A stretch of DNA of 64,000 nucleotides from Branchiostoma floridae (GCF_000003815.2 NW_023365773.1:440882-504881); one strand, 5' to 3'; shown: positions 34,601 to 47,040, numbered from the stretch's first letter. Program-made: numbers and translations. Notes: generated by a model from the letters alone, not told the origin.

Positions 34601-37600
34601 TTTTATTTTGACCCTATACACTTGTAATCAAACAAACGCTGCCCCAAAATGTTTCGAGCATCGACGTTTTGGGACACACTACGTTGCTATGTGGTATCCT
34701 ATTTCATGTCAAACAAATTGCTTGCAACTTTATGTGAAGACTCGTGGTTTAAAAAGCTTAGCGATGTTACTTAGACTTAAGATCATCATTGGTGTACAAC
34801 ATAGCACATTACCTGGGTCAACTTCAAACTCTGGTTCTTCTTCTCCTGAACTGCTGTATACCGCTGAGATGGAACTTACACTGGCGTCAGACTGTTCATA
34901 CTTGTCAGAGAATGGCTTGCCTAGGGAAGGGCACACCAGTTCAATCAAAATTAAGGTACCACCATATTAGTGACCGTTTCATGTTAAGAAATGTACCTAT
35001 GCCAGGCATCTGTTGCATATGTTTAGTTCCTGTCATCTGTGCAAGAACTCAATGAGCACAATATATACAATTACAATATACTACGTATGTTGTTGTAACT
35101 GTAGTCAATGTTTATTCAAGTAAACTTACAAAGAACTCACCTTCTGGCACCAGATGTTCATCTCCCTCTGAGTCGGAACTTGCTGAGTCAGGAAGGTCCC
35201 TCTCGTCATCTACAAGACAATAAGCATGAATTGAATTCATGATGATGTTGATTTACCCTTTAAGGTTAGGCTAGTCTTTTATTAAACTACCTATTGTTTC
35301 AGTGCCTAATGCTTCCTTTTATCTATCTACCTGTCTGTAGGTCATAAAAAGACTATTGCTTTTCTCTGTAAATGTGACTAATTACCTCTGAACATATCGC
35401 TGAATAACATACCATCGTCCCTCTTGGCGTTCCTGTTGTCTGATTCCTCCTCAGAGCTGCTGGAACTTGCCGGTTTGGCTGGTGATGATTTTTGTGCGGA
35501 GGATGAAAGAACCATGAGATGACTTTACCATTCACACGTGCCGGGTATTATATGAAGAAAAAAACATTTTCATTGCAACATTGTACGGTTTATCTTACAA
35601 TCAACACATTTGTGTCTGAATGAAGTATTGACTTACGACCGGGACTGGTCACATCCCTGTCGTCATCTGGCTTCTCTTTTGCAGCCCCACAATGCTCTCC
35701 TGTCACAAACAGCTGGCCAGAAGCTGCTGCATCTGCACGGCAAGACGATACCATATAAATATGATATTTCACTATAAGAAATAAAACTGATGGTACTAAT
35801 AAAAGTGTTAGCAAATCTCGGTGTAGAGCTCTACTATTACTATCATGAACTCGTTTGAAAGTCAACTATTTCTGGAATGGCAACGGCAAATAACTTATAT
35901 CATGACTGCATGAATCTGCCTTAGATCATATATCTTTGTTGAATTTAAAGAAAATCACCTGCAACCTCGTGTATCCCAGCATCCCTCAGGGCCTGCACCA
36001 GCTGTTCCAGCGTGACGTCACCAACGTTCCTCTCCATCCAATCACAGATCAGCTGGTGAGGACGGAGGGAGGGGGGCAGTCTGGCTGTCAGGTCCCGGAT
36101 GTAGTCAGTGTTGAAGCCGAGAGATGAAGCCAGCCGCTCCCACATGGAACCCAGATGGTCAGCAATGGCGGCAAACTGTCTGTCTAGTTCTGTAAATCAT
36201 GTATGACAGTAGTTTATATGACCAATGTTCACAGGCTGGGAACGCTTAGATACCTGGTATCAGTGTCTAGGGATAAGGATGTTTCGAACAATATAACATT
36301 AAAGTTTATCATCATTTTGGATGCATTTTAATTATAACTATGTGTGTTTATTACTTTGGTAATAACAAAGTAATAAACAAATACAAACAGTTAGCTACTA
36401 TTCATGAAACTGTCCTATCATATCATTTTTGTTCGACTCAATTTAGACATGATTATATACCTGATTCCACCTTCACTTCCGGCTCATCGGTGTCCATTTC
36501 TGTATCGAGAATAGAGAAGGTAAAATAGCTAAATTTGATATCAAATATAAATACCTTATATACAAATCACAAATGTAGGAATATCATTAGACAAGACAAA
36601 CTGTATTATGAAGCACATTTTATAGCTTTAAAGCTCATCCTGAGATCATCAAAATAATTTCTATACACTGATTACCTGATTTTACTGTTCCCATCATGCA
36701 ACAGGACGGCACCTGTTCAGCTGGCTCCTGCTTCACCTGGATGACGTCATCACCACCTGACACCTGCTGCCCACCTGTGCCATCACCATGGTAACCAGGA
36801 GACGTGTCGTCACCATGGTTATTGCTGCCCGGTGCAGGAGGACCCTGTCCTGAATGTTCCCGAGATGGACCAGGATGTGGGGGGCCTCGGCCTGCTGTGC
36901 CACTCGGGTCTGAGGAAAGAGTGAAGAGACGGGGTCATTAAACACGTTAAAGACAATTTTCCTACAAGTCAGATGTTTTGTAAAGTTTTGATTATAAAAG
37001 GAAGGGGATAATTAGACCTTGGAATTGCTTTACGGTGTAAAGGCACCTGTTTGACTTAGCGTTTAAATGTCAATTTCGGATCTCTGTTCGTGTATATCAA
37101 AATAAAGTTTACTGTCCATCACTAATAGCAGTTCAGTTCTGTAGACCAGTTCTGAAGCAGGCTTAGGTTTCGCACTTGTGAAGTAGCGCTTGTGAAGTTC
37201 CTCTGTCAGTAGTCTGCACAGCTGTTCTCCTCGAGTTGGAGAGAGTTACTTAGACAGATGATGTTACATGAAAAGATGACTCACCCTGGCTTGGGAAGTC
37301 TCCGTCCTCTGTGGCAAAGTCCAAGACTCGGACATGTATGTACAAGTCTGCTCCTCCCTCTGCTGCCCTCATGTCGTCTGTGATCAGTTCCTGGGTCAGG
37401 GTGTCGGACAAGCTTCCGTCACCGTAGCCTCGCCAAAATGTGTCGTAGCAGCCGATATCGGAGAAGTCAAGATGGCAGAGAACACACCCTAGCTCTGCTT
37501 TTCTAAGGGCAGCCTCGAATCTTTCAAAGCACCTCATCATTTTGTGCAACGTGTATCTGTGTTTCTTGTCAAAAAGCTGTCTTTCCAAGATTTTGTTGGC

Positions 37601-40600
37601 AACTTCTGCAATTTTGTCATTTACACGCTTCTTAATTTCTGATTTTACTTGGATGGAAAGTTTTGCTTTTTTGTTCTCTGTTTTGATAACAATAGAAGTG
37701 AACGACTCCAAGTCTTGGACAGTTTGAGTAAATTCCTCTAAATTTGTATAAGCCTTATCATCAAAGGCTTCTTCACCCATTTTAACAATGGCATGATATA
37801 TGCTGTCTTTATTTGGGGTCTTATTTTCCACCTTTGTATTTACCGCATTTTTAGGAGGCTTTCTCCATCTAGTAGAGTCTGTGGGGAAATAATTCTTGTT
37901 AGACATGCCCTCTACCTCAAAACCACTTGCATTCACGCCAAATTATCTTTTAAATCATTATACAGTACATTAAAACATGCTTTAAAATAACATAACGAGA
38001 ATAGGGCGACTTAACTTCTGAGACAGTAAAACAAAGTGTTTTGAGCCGTTTCCACATGCTTTTGGTTAAGTCATAGACAACTGCTCAGGGACATGCTGAA
38101 TTGATATACTCTTGCAGAATAAAGGGCACAACGATGCAATGTGTGGTTGGTAACTTATGGGATAAATCAATGGATTATTTTCAAATGATTTTAAGTTAAG
38201 CATCGCAACTACCATACCTTTGTCAGAATCTGCTTCTGCGGCACTTGTTAAACTCGATGATTCATGGTGCTGACTTGACCATGACGTTGTCGAGTTCGTT
38301 TCATAGCCATTGTCATTCGATCCATTCATATATGGGGTTCCGTTGCCGCTTACTCCCTTTCCCTTCACCACTTTGACCATGCCATTTGATTCTATTCAGA
38401 CAAAATGAAACAACCGGCCCGTTAGGGCAAAACATTTCTCCAAATTTAATATTAAATGTCTTATATTGCCGCTAACATGTTCCTCTTATGGAATCAGAAC
38501 AATAGTCATAGCTGATGTCTTATCATGGGGATGCACAGCAGCTCAGTACAGAACTGCCCAACGTGTGTATTTGCAGAATACGTAAAACAAAAGTAAAGCT
38601 TATGACTCACCTGCACATGGTACATGGTTGGACTGTTTTGTTTCCTGTTTTAACTGAATCGAACATCCGCATGGATCTTGGGTCTTCCTCATCTTATGAG
38701 GGTGCCCTGTTACAAGAAAAGGAGCATTACTGAGATGCAACAAACACAACGATACTTATATCATATAACGTAAAAGTTAATGTGATACATGTGACATTAC
38801 ATTGATATCGAAAATCACTCTTAAAGTACTTGATTCCCACAACAGTGGCATTTATAGTACAGTAACTTTAATCTTCTGTGACTCTTAGAACAACGGGAAA
38901 TGGTACTAAAGGGGAATAACATACCTTTCCAGTGTAGGTTGTGCTTAGGAATGCATGCAGGCTTCTCTGTGTTGTCAGGATCAATGAATCTGTCCAGCTC
39001 ATCTGTTGATAGTAACAACAACATATTAGGTTCACTCTCAATTTCCTTTTTGACTGAAGGAAGTATCATATAATAGGGATGATAACTATACCATTCAGAG
39101 GTACTTTTATACATAGGTACGAGGTTCGTGTACAAAGTTTCTAACAAGCCTTATAGGTTAGTACCCTTGGCTTGTTATCAAAGTTTAAAAAAAGTTTGAG
39201 TCTACTTCTTATCATTTTGCTCACCTGCAGTATTCTGAAACCCTCCCCCCCTGAGAGCTTGTGCCAGCTTGACCCTACAGGCCTTCCTGCCGCGCCTGTC
39301 CCTCCACAGCTCCAGTGCCTGTAACGCCTGCTGCTGTTTGCTGTGGGGCTGTCTGAGTTGTATGGCGTGTATGTCCTGTGCTGTCAGACCCAGCTGATCT
39401 TGTGCAAACTTCACCCAACTGGACGCAACAGCTTTGGCAACAGGTGGGAAATACGTGTGGCTGGGGGCAGGTCCTGGTTCTGGAAAAGTGGTAATCCGCA
39501 ACTTATATGTTAAAAAAAGGTCTCAATTTTAAGAGTTTGAATCAATCATGCTTTCATTTAAAGAGTCACAGTGTTTATATCAATGCATTTATTGAAATGA
39601 TGAAGTAATCCACGTATGAATCAAACAAAAAGTAAAATATGTCCTGCGGGCCCGGTTATATAACCGGATGCACATGCTGTGCCTGTGTACGGGTCCGGTT
39701 ATTTAACCGGTTGGGGGTATTCCCCACAGGAACCTTTGTGGCTTCTGTATGGTAACCAGGAACAGCTGGGAAGAAGATGGGGGCTGCATGAATGGGGTCA
39801 AGGGTCAATATCCTGGTTGCGCAATCAATCCCAGAGCTCTTTGCGGGCATAAATTATGTTAATGAACCAAGATGGCCGACTGTCGTCTGCAGATATGTTT
39901 TTTCATGTTTTTTTCGTGTTTTGGGGCATAAATTCTTAGTTAAGTCGCTAAAATGTCAAAGTTAACTTGGTAACAAGTGCATAAGGAGCCTTTCCCCACT
40001 GATTCCGAGGCAGAACATCCAATTTTGGGCAAGAATGGTGAAGAAATGCTGCCGAACATGAGAAAAGAAGATATGCACGTGAACTTTACCATTTTTATGG
40101 AAAATTACCCCCCACGCAACAGGAAACGAATTAGGACAGTCTGTCAAGCTGCAAATTCGACCTTGGTTACTTTTGTGGAGGTCATTGAGTACCTTGATGT
40201 GGCAAATAATTAGTGACAGATGGAGCTGATCATATGTTACATTATTCTATTTGACAGCCTTTTCAGCACCCAGGGCAATACCTAGCCATAAACTTAACTG
40301 CAGTGATACCTGGGTAATTTTTTTTGCTGCATGTGTGGCTCTGATGTTGTCAGCATGTCATAGGGATGTCGCAGTGTTGATACTAAGATTATTTATGAAA
40401 TTCAGGTATTATTGATACAAAAGTTTATGAAAATAACTTGTTTTATTGATTTATTACCCTTGCATATCATTTTATGACTCAGGGTCAAACTTTCAAGACA
40501 TTACTTAAAAGTAGAGACTCTCAGCTTTCTATTGATGTATAACATTATAGGGTTACTTAAATGCAAAGTAAGTAAAAAATAGCAAATTAAAAGCATTTCC

Positions 40601-41835
40601 CATACTTTGAAGAGAGTCAAAAATGCCCAGCACAGGGAGGGTATATGGGTAAAAAATTGCCAGCAGGACAAGGGTTAGAATGTCCGACTTACCAACATGA
40701 CGATCACTCCCCATCGACGACGAGTTCTCGGATGAATCTTCCTCCTGGGATTGCTCTCCTTCCCTTTGTCTTTTTCTTTTTCTCTTCCTCTTCGTTCTGG
40801 CTTTCTTGCCTAAGAGACGAGCAAAATGCTACGAAGTGATCTTTATCTATATTTGCATAATGTATCACAGGGATGGAAAGGCAAGTAATGAATGAACCGG
40901 TACATGATGCATTGAACCAAGTAACTTGAGTTTCCTGTTATGATCACTTTTATTGGCAAAGTTGGGCAAAAACAGTTGATTGTTTTCTGAAAACCTGAAC
41001 CAAATTATCAGCTGTGGTTGCAGAGATGACAAACACACCTTCTAATCTCTCGGCTGTCAACCGTTCTTCAATGCTGATAAGTGCCTGCTTCAGAACCCGT
41101 AGAGTAGCGCCACTTCCCTCCCTGTTTCTCCATCTGTCCAGCATCTCCCTGCATCTATGGTCAGGGCTGGGTTCTGTGGTCGCGATTCCTTTGATCTCGT
41201 TCCTGTCGAACCCCAGCTCACGGGCCAGGTCATCCCACTTGTGACTGACCTTCTTGATTACTTTGTCGAAACATTCCTTCACGTCACCTGGAATGCATTG
41301 GGTCTGTCATGAATCCATAACTGAATGTTTCATAATTGCATGTATTTTATAATTTAATGTTTCATAGTTAAATGTATCATGAAACAAAATTATGTCATGT
41401 TTATATAACTTTATGTCATAATGGTTATTTTGGAATTGTTTTTTCATACTTTGTTGTCTGCATTAACGACAAGTAAATGTCTGCATAACCACACATTCAA
41501 GGATGCACTGTACACTTTTTGACAGCCATGTCTGTGCATTGACAGCAAGTAAATGTGTTTAAACATGTTTTGCCATCCTACCTAGTCTCTACCAGACTTC
41601 AGCCAGGCCTAATAGGGGACTTTGGCCAAGTTATAGGAATAAAAGCCTAGTAGGAGTAAAAGTTGCCTAGGAGTGTTGGCCAGCGACCTGTAAAGCCTGG
41701 TAGAGGCTACACCGCACCAACGCTAGATAGTAAATTTAAATAATCAATAGAGATATGTCTTCCTGAGCAATATCATTGTATAATGTTGTAAAGATTACCA
41801 GCAGGACTGCGCATGTCCGGTCCTTCCTCTGCCAT
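28227..41835 (-). CDS. Composite Death/TRADD-N/ZZ-TAZ2/NACHT-C/LRR protein, 22 exons
   Basis: The exons listed in the next four entries join into one frame of 6702 nt, 2233 residues, from ATG 41835 (context TCACCATGG, a strong Kozak) to the stop at 28227. Domain order by approximate residue: Death 13-95, Death 140-219, TRADD-N-like 395-520, Death 625-701, Death 815-891, ZZ finger 955-1000, TAZ2 1010-1110, NACHT C-terminal helices 1240-1480, LRRs from about 1660 to 2130, conserved tail. Twenty introns whose phase I could determine in the Death/linker/LRR part are phase 1 or border the ZZ block; two are phase 0. Death and TRADD-N domains bind like domains in TNF/NF-kappaB-type signalling, TAZ2 of CBP/p300 binds transactivation domains, and LRRs sense ligands. 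The combined role is unknown. I know of no described protein with this order. Confidence 0.8.
31988..33151 (-). CDS. Module 3: exons 18-20, ZZ and TAZ2 zinc fingers of CBP/p300 type
   Basis: Exons 33151-33111, 32839-32750 and 32597-31988. Exon 19 starts the ZZ finger (CTSCKQTMNPEYSY), exon 20 continues it (NLCVVCYKKKGHSHEMQWG) and enters TAZ2 (RCMQTLIHACQCQDADC, GGCPICKQLIALCCYHAKRC). The three TAZ2 HCCC zinc sites are present. In the ZZ finger the fourth cysteine is lost (CSGGK here, CSTCE in the 59-kb paralogue), while a new Cys appears at NCNLC. After TAZ2 comes a Thr/Pro-rich stretch to FHTAG. Intron phases entering, inside and leaving the block are 1, 0, 0, 1. Known role of CBP/p300 TAZ2: docking of transactivation domains; ZZ: peptide or SUMO/histone binding. 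Confidence 0.85.
34094..36909 (-). CDS. Module 2: exons 9-17, linkers and two further Death domains
   Basis: Exons 36909-36676 (Gly/Pro/His-rich, ending near VKQEP), 36499-36461 (EPEVKVES), 36189-35959 (Death: MWERLASSLGFNTDYIRDL), 35732-35637, 35478-35413, 35209-35141, 34920-34813 (Ser/Glu-rich, SSSGEEEPEF), 34581-34351 (Death: WTWLALQLGFSSTDVGRI) and 34213-34094. Every exon is symmetric 1-1. VKQE and VKVE both fit the SUMO consensus (hydrophobic-K-x-E). The short acidic exons between Death domains look like flexible spacers. Confidence 0.75.
37285..41835 (-). CDS. Module 1: exons 1-8, two Death domains and TRADD-N-like domain
   Basis: Exons 41835-41799, 41287-41039 (Death: KWDDLARELGFDRNEIKGI), 40809-40693 (basic KRKRKRKR then acidic), 39479-39225 (Death: QLGLTAQDIHAIQL), 39002-38925, 38706-38611, 38391-38218 (Ser/Asn-rich) and 37878-37285. 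Exon 8 has a charged helix (KKRVNDKIAEVANKILERQL) and then a region resembling the TRADD N-terminal domain: strand GCVLCHLDF, helix FWRGYGDGSLSDTLTQEL, strand LYIHVRVL, parallel to the strand-helix-strand of TRADD-N. All introns are phase 1. The same exon order and similar lengths occur in the divergent gene at 51384-55077. The basic exon is a likely nuclear localisation signal. Confidence 0.75.
39640..40640. other. Intron 3 repeat-like block with paired palindromes
   Basis: CCGGTTATATAACCGG (39652-39667) and CCGGTTATTTAACCGG (39695-39710) lie 43 bp apart, followed by about 900 bp of unfamiliar sequence with one 78-residue open frame (39977-40213). It may be a relic DNA transposon; I cannot name it. 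Confidence 0.35.
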
Positions 41836-43940
41836 GGTGACCTCACAGGTCACTCGGTGTCAAGGTTCATCGGACAAAAACTTTCTGAAACATCAAAATA
41901 CATTTACTATGACCACATGTTCAAACCTAATTCATCGTTTGTGTGAGGATATGACTACGATTTAGCGACACCATGTTTTAAAGTTAACAGGACTCTTCGT
42001 AAGACGCATTTTTTTTTTGAAAAAAAAAAACAGGTATCACACGAACCTGAGTCCATGAGACATAGGCATGCTTTACATAAACTTTTGACCCTCCAACGGG
42101 CTGAAATGACAAATGTGCCAAGTGACTTATCTTTGTTTGCAAACAGGGGTCTGGGGACCACAAAGGTCGATGCACAGCAAACAACCCATGACGGAGATGT
42201 TGACAAAGAAACAAAAGACATATTTGCCAAAATCTACCACAGGCAGTCTTATCATTTAAGGTCTAGCACAAGGAAACATTGTCAACTTTTCGTATGGAAA
42301 ACGTGTTGAGCACTCGGACATTGAAATACCTTAAAGAGCAAACAGACGCTTCCTTCCACACGTGTTCCAGTATAGGCACTTAGTTCGAACGTGCGTTCTG
42401 TGCGTTCTATGCCTTCGTCACTGAACACCTGACTTAGATAAGTTGTCTCGATCTTTTGAAGAATTTATAGAGTTTTTGGTGTGTCCAAATGCAATACAAC
42501 AGCTAGACGGAATGTTGTAGAGTGCGTGTTTAATTTCAGAATTTTTTTCAAGACGTTTTTTTCTCAGTTGAGGAGTACTTCAACTAGTAAATGATCGAAT
42601 TCAAGGCTTTTGAAACACCCATGCTCCCTATACGTACCAGTTTTTATAGCGATAATTTGACACATTGATTGCCTGGTGATACTGTTTTAGTCGATTCTAA
42701 ATTATCTAATCCATAACCTGTGCATAACCACCCCAGCTCAGTCAACCGATCGATAATTCAAGTGGACCATTGTGCAAACATGAATACCCCCCACCTTCTA
42801 CATTCAAATATTATCCTTCAAGCCAAGCCCAAACAAGTGACCGTAGGTAACAAACTCTGTGACGTAATAATGGTTTGTTAATGATGAGGTTGGTATGTTA
42901 TTGTGTTTGCTCTTCATATATACAATGGCTTTGGTTATAATTCAGATTTTGATATGGTTTTACATTTCTATTCATAAAAACTACCCTTCAATCCCTGGTG
43001 TAAAATATAATTTCCCTCCAAGATCATACCCCTTCTGTCCCTGCTATTTCCCTCTACTTTCGATGTTCCGGTCACAAAAGACACGTTCCTACCCGACAGA
43101 TTAAGAGCATGGCCACCCCACCTATATAGTAGTGAATCGCATACAAGACACATCACATCAGCTAATACAAAAAAACCTACTTAAAAGCTACGATACCTAT
43201 CACTGCCAAATTTAAAACACAGCTAAGTCAGCGTCTCAATCGAACGACACAAATGAAACAACAACAGCGCTTCACAATGGATACTTGAGACGCACACCAC
43301 GTTAAAAAGTGGATCAATCACAGCTGTGGAAATAACCCCATATCTGCTTCGAGATAAGTAATTGCCAGACCCCAGCGTCTATAAGCCAGCTGGTCTACAA
43401 TACCAGGGAAATAGGGGTGACATCTCAAATTATTACATCGATAATGAAAATAGCTACCGCGAAAAAAAGGTTCCCAAAGATCAAACACGTTTTAACCATA
43501 ACATGCATATGACTATCAACCGCGCAAAATGTTGACAGTATGCTATGTCAAACCAACCTAAATATTGGAAACGCAAAGCCCGAACGAGATGGCATATTCC
43601 GACGAGGCCAACATCTGCTTGACGGTATCAAATTACTACAAGGCTTAAGGCACAATCATAAGGAAGACCTGAACCACTATACCGGACGGCGTAGGGGTAA
43701 AAACTGAAATTATTACATCCATAATAAAAACAGCTATGGCGAAAAAAAAACAACGTGCATCATTTCGCAACTGATTACAGACGACATGCCAATCCACATG
43801 CGATTGCGGCATACGGAACATAGAGATATAGGTGCGAACACTCAACGATCAAAGTGATTACAATACTCTGTTACTGGAGGTTACCCTCCAGCGTCACAGA
43901 GTAACAAGTATAACATTGCCTATCTTTCATTACGGTAAAG
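41836..43940. promoter_or_regulatory. Upstream region of the composite gene
   Basis: Directly upstream of ATG 41835. No TATA box clearly placed and no second gene seen. The open frame at 42055-42309 has no recognisable features. Confidence 0.3.
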
Positions 43941-43950
43941 TAAACTTTGA

Positions 43951-44020
43951 GCATGGGGATGACGTCATTTAGAACTGCCCGGATGTAGGTAATTGCAGAC
44001 TGAAACTTTTCTTACCATGA
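43951..44020. promoter_or_regulatory. CRE module (TGACGTCA)
   Basis: Perfect CRE at 43960-43967, followed by CATTTAGAACTGCCCGGATG, which is the same context as the kappaB/CRE module at 44340. Confidence 0.5.
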
Positions 44021-44339
44021 CACACGCCAATTTTTAACGATGAATTCATTGATTTTCAATCCACAGACTGCGCATGAAGTTTTTACCAGTTCAAAATAAT
44101 CTATACACAAACATCGCCAGGAGCTGCCTCAATACTTTCAACTTTTCACTTCAGAGGGACCCTTGTGCAAACAACTTGGTTTGAGGGCAGCGGCGTTCGC
44201 ATGAAACTCCAGCCCCCAACCAACCTCAAAACAATCCTGTATGTAGAGCAAATATTATTTTCTCAAACACCCACATTTCTTGACTCCACAGGGTTCACTA
44301 ATGATTAACGCACAGCTAGTGAAAACTCTACTATAGAGA

Positions 44340-44377
44340 AGACGTCATTTATAAATGCCCGGATGTGGGGAATCCCC
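44340..44377. promoter_or_regulatory. kappaB palindrome with near-CRE
   Basis: GGGGAATCCCC at 44367-44377 and AGACGTCA at 44340-44347. Read on the minus strand, it matches the order in the 50.67-kb module (kappaB, then CRE). Confidence 0.55.
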
Positions 44378-44379
44378 TT

Positions 44380-46030
44380 TTCACAAGTTAGCGGTGCGTA
44401 ACTTTCCTCAGACCCCAAAATTACGTCACATGTCACATTGCAACCAAATCTACTTTCTCCGTATTCCAAGCTGGATTAGAAAATTTCTGGATGTCTAACG
44501 TATCATAAGAAACCAAAGACACATTTGATAAGAAAAATTTCTGTGTTCACAGCCCTGTTTCGAACGTCCCTATACGCTGGTATAGAGGAGCTTTTGTCTT
44601 TTGCTAGTGCCCAAACCAATATCAATCATAAGTCTTTAATCCTATAAGTAAAAGTAAATGATGAAGCTAACAAGAAAACCATGTAATAGATACTACATGT
44701 CTCTGCTTTGAACATATTTAAAATGTATAGTTTATTTACCTTAACATTGACGTTTTCAACGTGGATTCTAACAGTTAAATATAAACACTTAATCAAACTG
44801 GCCACATTCTGACCACACCAATAAACTTTGCCACAAGTTACATCAAGGAGTACATACTGTACTATCAAAGCATGTTATCGTCGCTATAAAACACAATGAG
44901 GACTCTTATCAATAACTATTACTATACATAAAAGCTTAATATGTTATCATCATGCAATTTGCCCCCCCCTCCCCACCCCTCGCGACATGTGTAGTTAAAA
45001 TGTTCCAATCTTCCTTACAGAGCAGTGATGTTTGAAGTACAGGGATATCTCATGATCTAAATACCTATTCTAGCCATCATTTGTCCACTTAGGCCTGGTC
45101 TCTCCGGAAGAAAAGACGACTTACCTGAAGGAAACTTTTATTTCCTGTTGGAACGCAGGTTGGCGGGGCGGGTACTCAGGCCAACATCAGGTAAAAAGAC
45201 GCAGTTGGCAAAGTCTCACGGCCACGACATTACTACATATACACCAACTGTTGTCTGCAAACTTAAGTAGACTTACTAAACAGGGATTTTGTACGTTGAA
45301 GTCCGTTCATATGTAGAAAAAGACGCGAAGAAACGGCGTACAGGCAAAAGTCAGTTTTGAAATGGCGTCATTGGAAATCACCTCGACTAGGACTTTGGTC
45401 GATCACCTGCCTCAAGTAAACATTAGAAAGTGCCCCCCTCCCCACGCACTCACAAACACGTATGACACACGAACTATAAATATATCGTAGAGTGGCGTTA
45501 CCCCTGAAAAGATTTGAACATTGAACATACTATTAGTCAGCGGTGGTGTTACTCAGGTAGTATGGCAGGACACATTGCATGGAATCTTTATTGACACGAC
45601 AAAAATACAGCGACTTTCCTAAGGTAACAACTACTTACAGTACAACTAAACAGACATATATGGATACCTATAGGTATGAATGAGTCAACATATTGGGCCT
45701 AGCATGTCATTTACACTATTGGTTCTACGGTATAAGCATTCGTGGATATATTTGCCTACTTGTATGTACATGCTGGTTAAAGACAGCATATTAAGTCCTA
45801 CGTTGTTTAACAGTTGACAATGTAGCAGATCGATATGAGAATAATTATGAAAGTTGAATCGATGCAATTTCGAATTCAGCCAGCAGACAGCTGGTTTGAA
45901 ATGTTACCGATGAATTCTAACAATATCTTTTTTCATAAAGGCCCCCCAAAACATCGAGGGTATTCAATAGCTCTTCCAAGAAAACTCAGCAAGGTCACCT
46001 CTAATGAAAGCTAAAGGCTTTTTAACGATG
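44380..46030. other. Spacer, nothing further recognised
   Basis: AT-rich; holds two of the C-rich motifs but no gene. Confidence 0.5.
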
Positions 46031-46039
46031 GGTAAGAAA

Positions 46040-46315
46040 ACTTGTTCAGAAGCACAAGATGCGTTGGTGCCTGGTACTATGGCCGATATCAATCAGCTTC
46101 CAATGTTTCAAATATTATGTTTCTTTTATGATTTGCTCTAAGATAATGTGGCAAGGCACTCAAGTGAGTAACTTATTTCAACATTGGCTTTATGGTAAGA
46201 ATCGTTGCCAGGGGCACAAGACGTGTTTGTGCCTGATACTATGGCCGATGTTGTTTATTTTTTTATCTATTTGTTCTAAGATAATGATATGGCAAGGCAC
46301 TCAAGTGAGTAACTT
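46040..46315. repeat. Two-copy tandem repeat, about 150 bp
   Basis: GCACAAGA.G.GTTGGTGCCTG, ACTATGGCCGAT and GGCAAGGCACTCAAGTGAGT occur in the same order twice (46050 and 46205 onward). Confidence 0.8.
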
Positions 46316-46559
46316 TGAAATCTTTATACAGTGCACCACTTAGCATACTTGAAACAACAAAGTCTGAATTATCATTATTATTATTATTGTTAATATTATT
46401 GGTATTATTATCATCACAACAGTGCCACAGGCAGAAGGTAAACTATTGCTTAAGGCCGTATTCGAGGCCAGAGCGTTGTTGCTATCCACTGTGTATCACA
46501 TGATAAGGTGGGGCCCAATCCTCTCCTTCCGCTGCCTTCTATTTCTCCAACCGAAGTCT

Positions 46560-46660
46560 AAGTGCCTTTCCAAAAAGAACACAATCAGAAGCATGACAGG
46601 ACTCGAACTCAGGACCTCTGGGTTCTGGGCCAAATGTTACGCACCACAAATATGGCGGGG
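46560..46660 (-). mobile_element. tRNA-derived SINE remnant
   Basis: On the minus strand CAGAGGTCCTGAGTTCGAGT and CCTG form a B box with T-arm, preceded by GTGCGTAACATTTGGCCCAG. No proper cloverleaf was found. Confidence 0.4.
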
Positions 46661-47038
46661 GGGGGGGGCGTAGATTGTAGTGGTTGCCAGAAAAAATACC
46701 CGTCACAATCATTTACCCCTATGACCTTGTGACACAAAGACGGGAAGTCTTACTAGCCCCCACACCTTCGTGGGCGAGAAAAAATAATCTGTGGCTGCTT
46801 CTTGAGGGGATAGAATGGGATACTGTAGTCCCCTCCCTTTACGTATTTTGCTGTAACCTGCTGAAGATGTTAAAACAACAATCTGACGTTTCGAAGTTAT
46901 GTGATAGTATACTGTTGATATTTATATTATCTTTCTATCACAATCACGTTTCGGTGATATATGGTGATAATAGTATATTGTTGGTTTCTAGCTGCTTCTG
47001 TTCCCATCTTTTTATCACCAGCGTTCTAAATATAGCGA

Positions 47039-47040
<2 letters not shown>

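Noticed and set aside
39977-40213. 78-residue open frame as a piggyBac-like relic
   Set aside because: Context looks transposon-like, but no catalytic motif or clear ends; left as unassigned.
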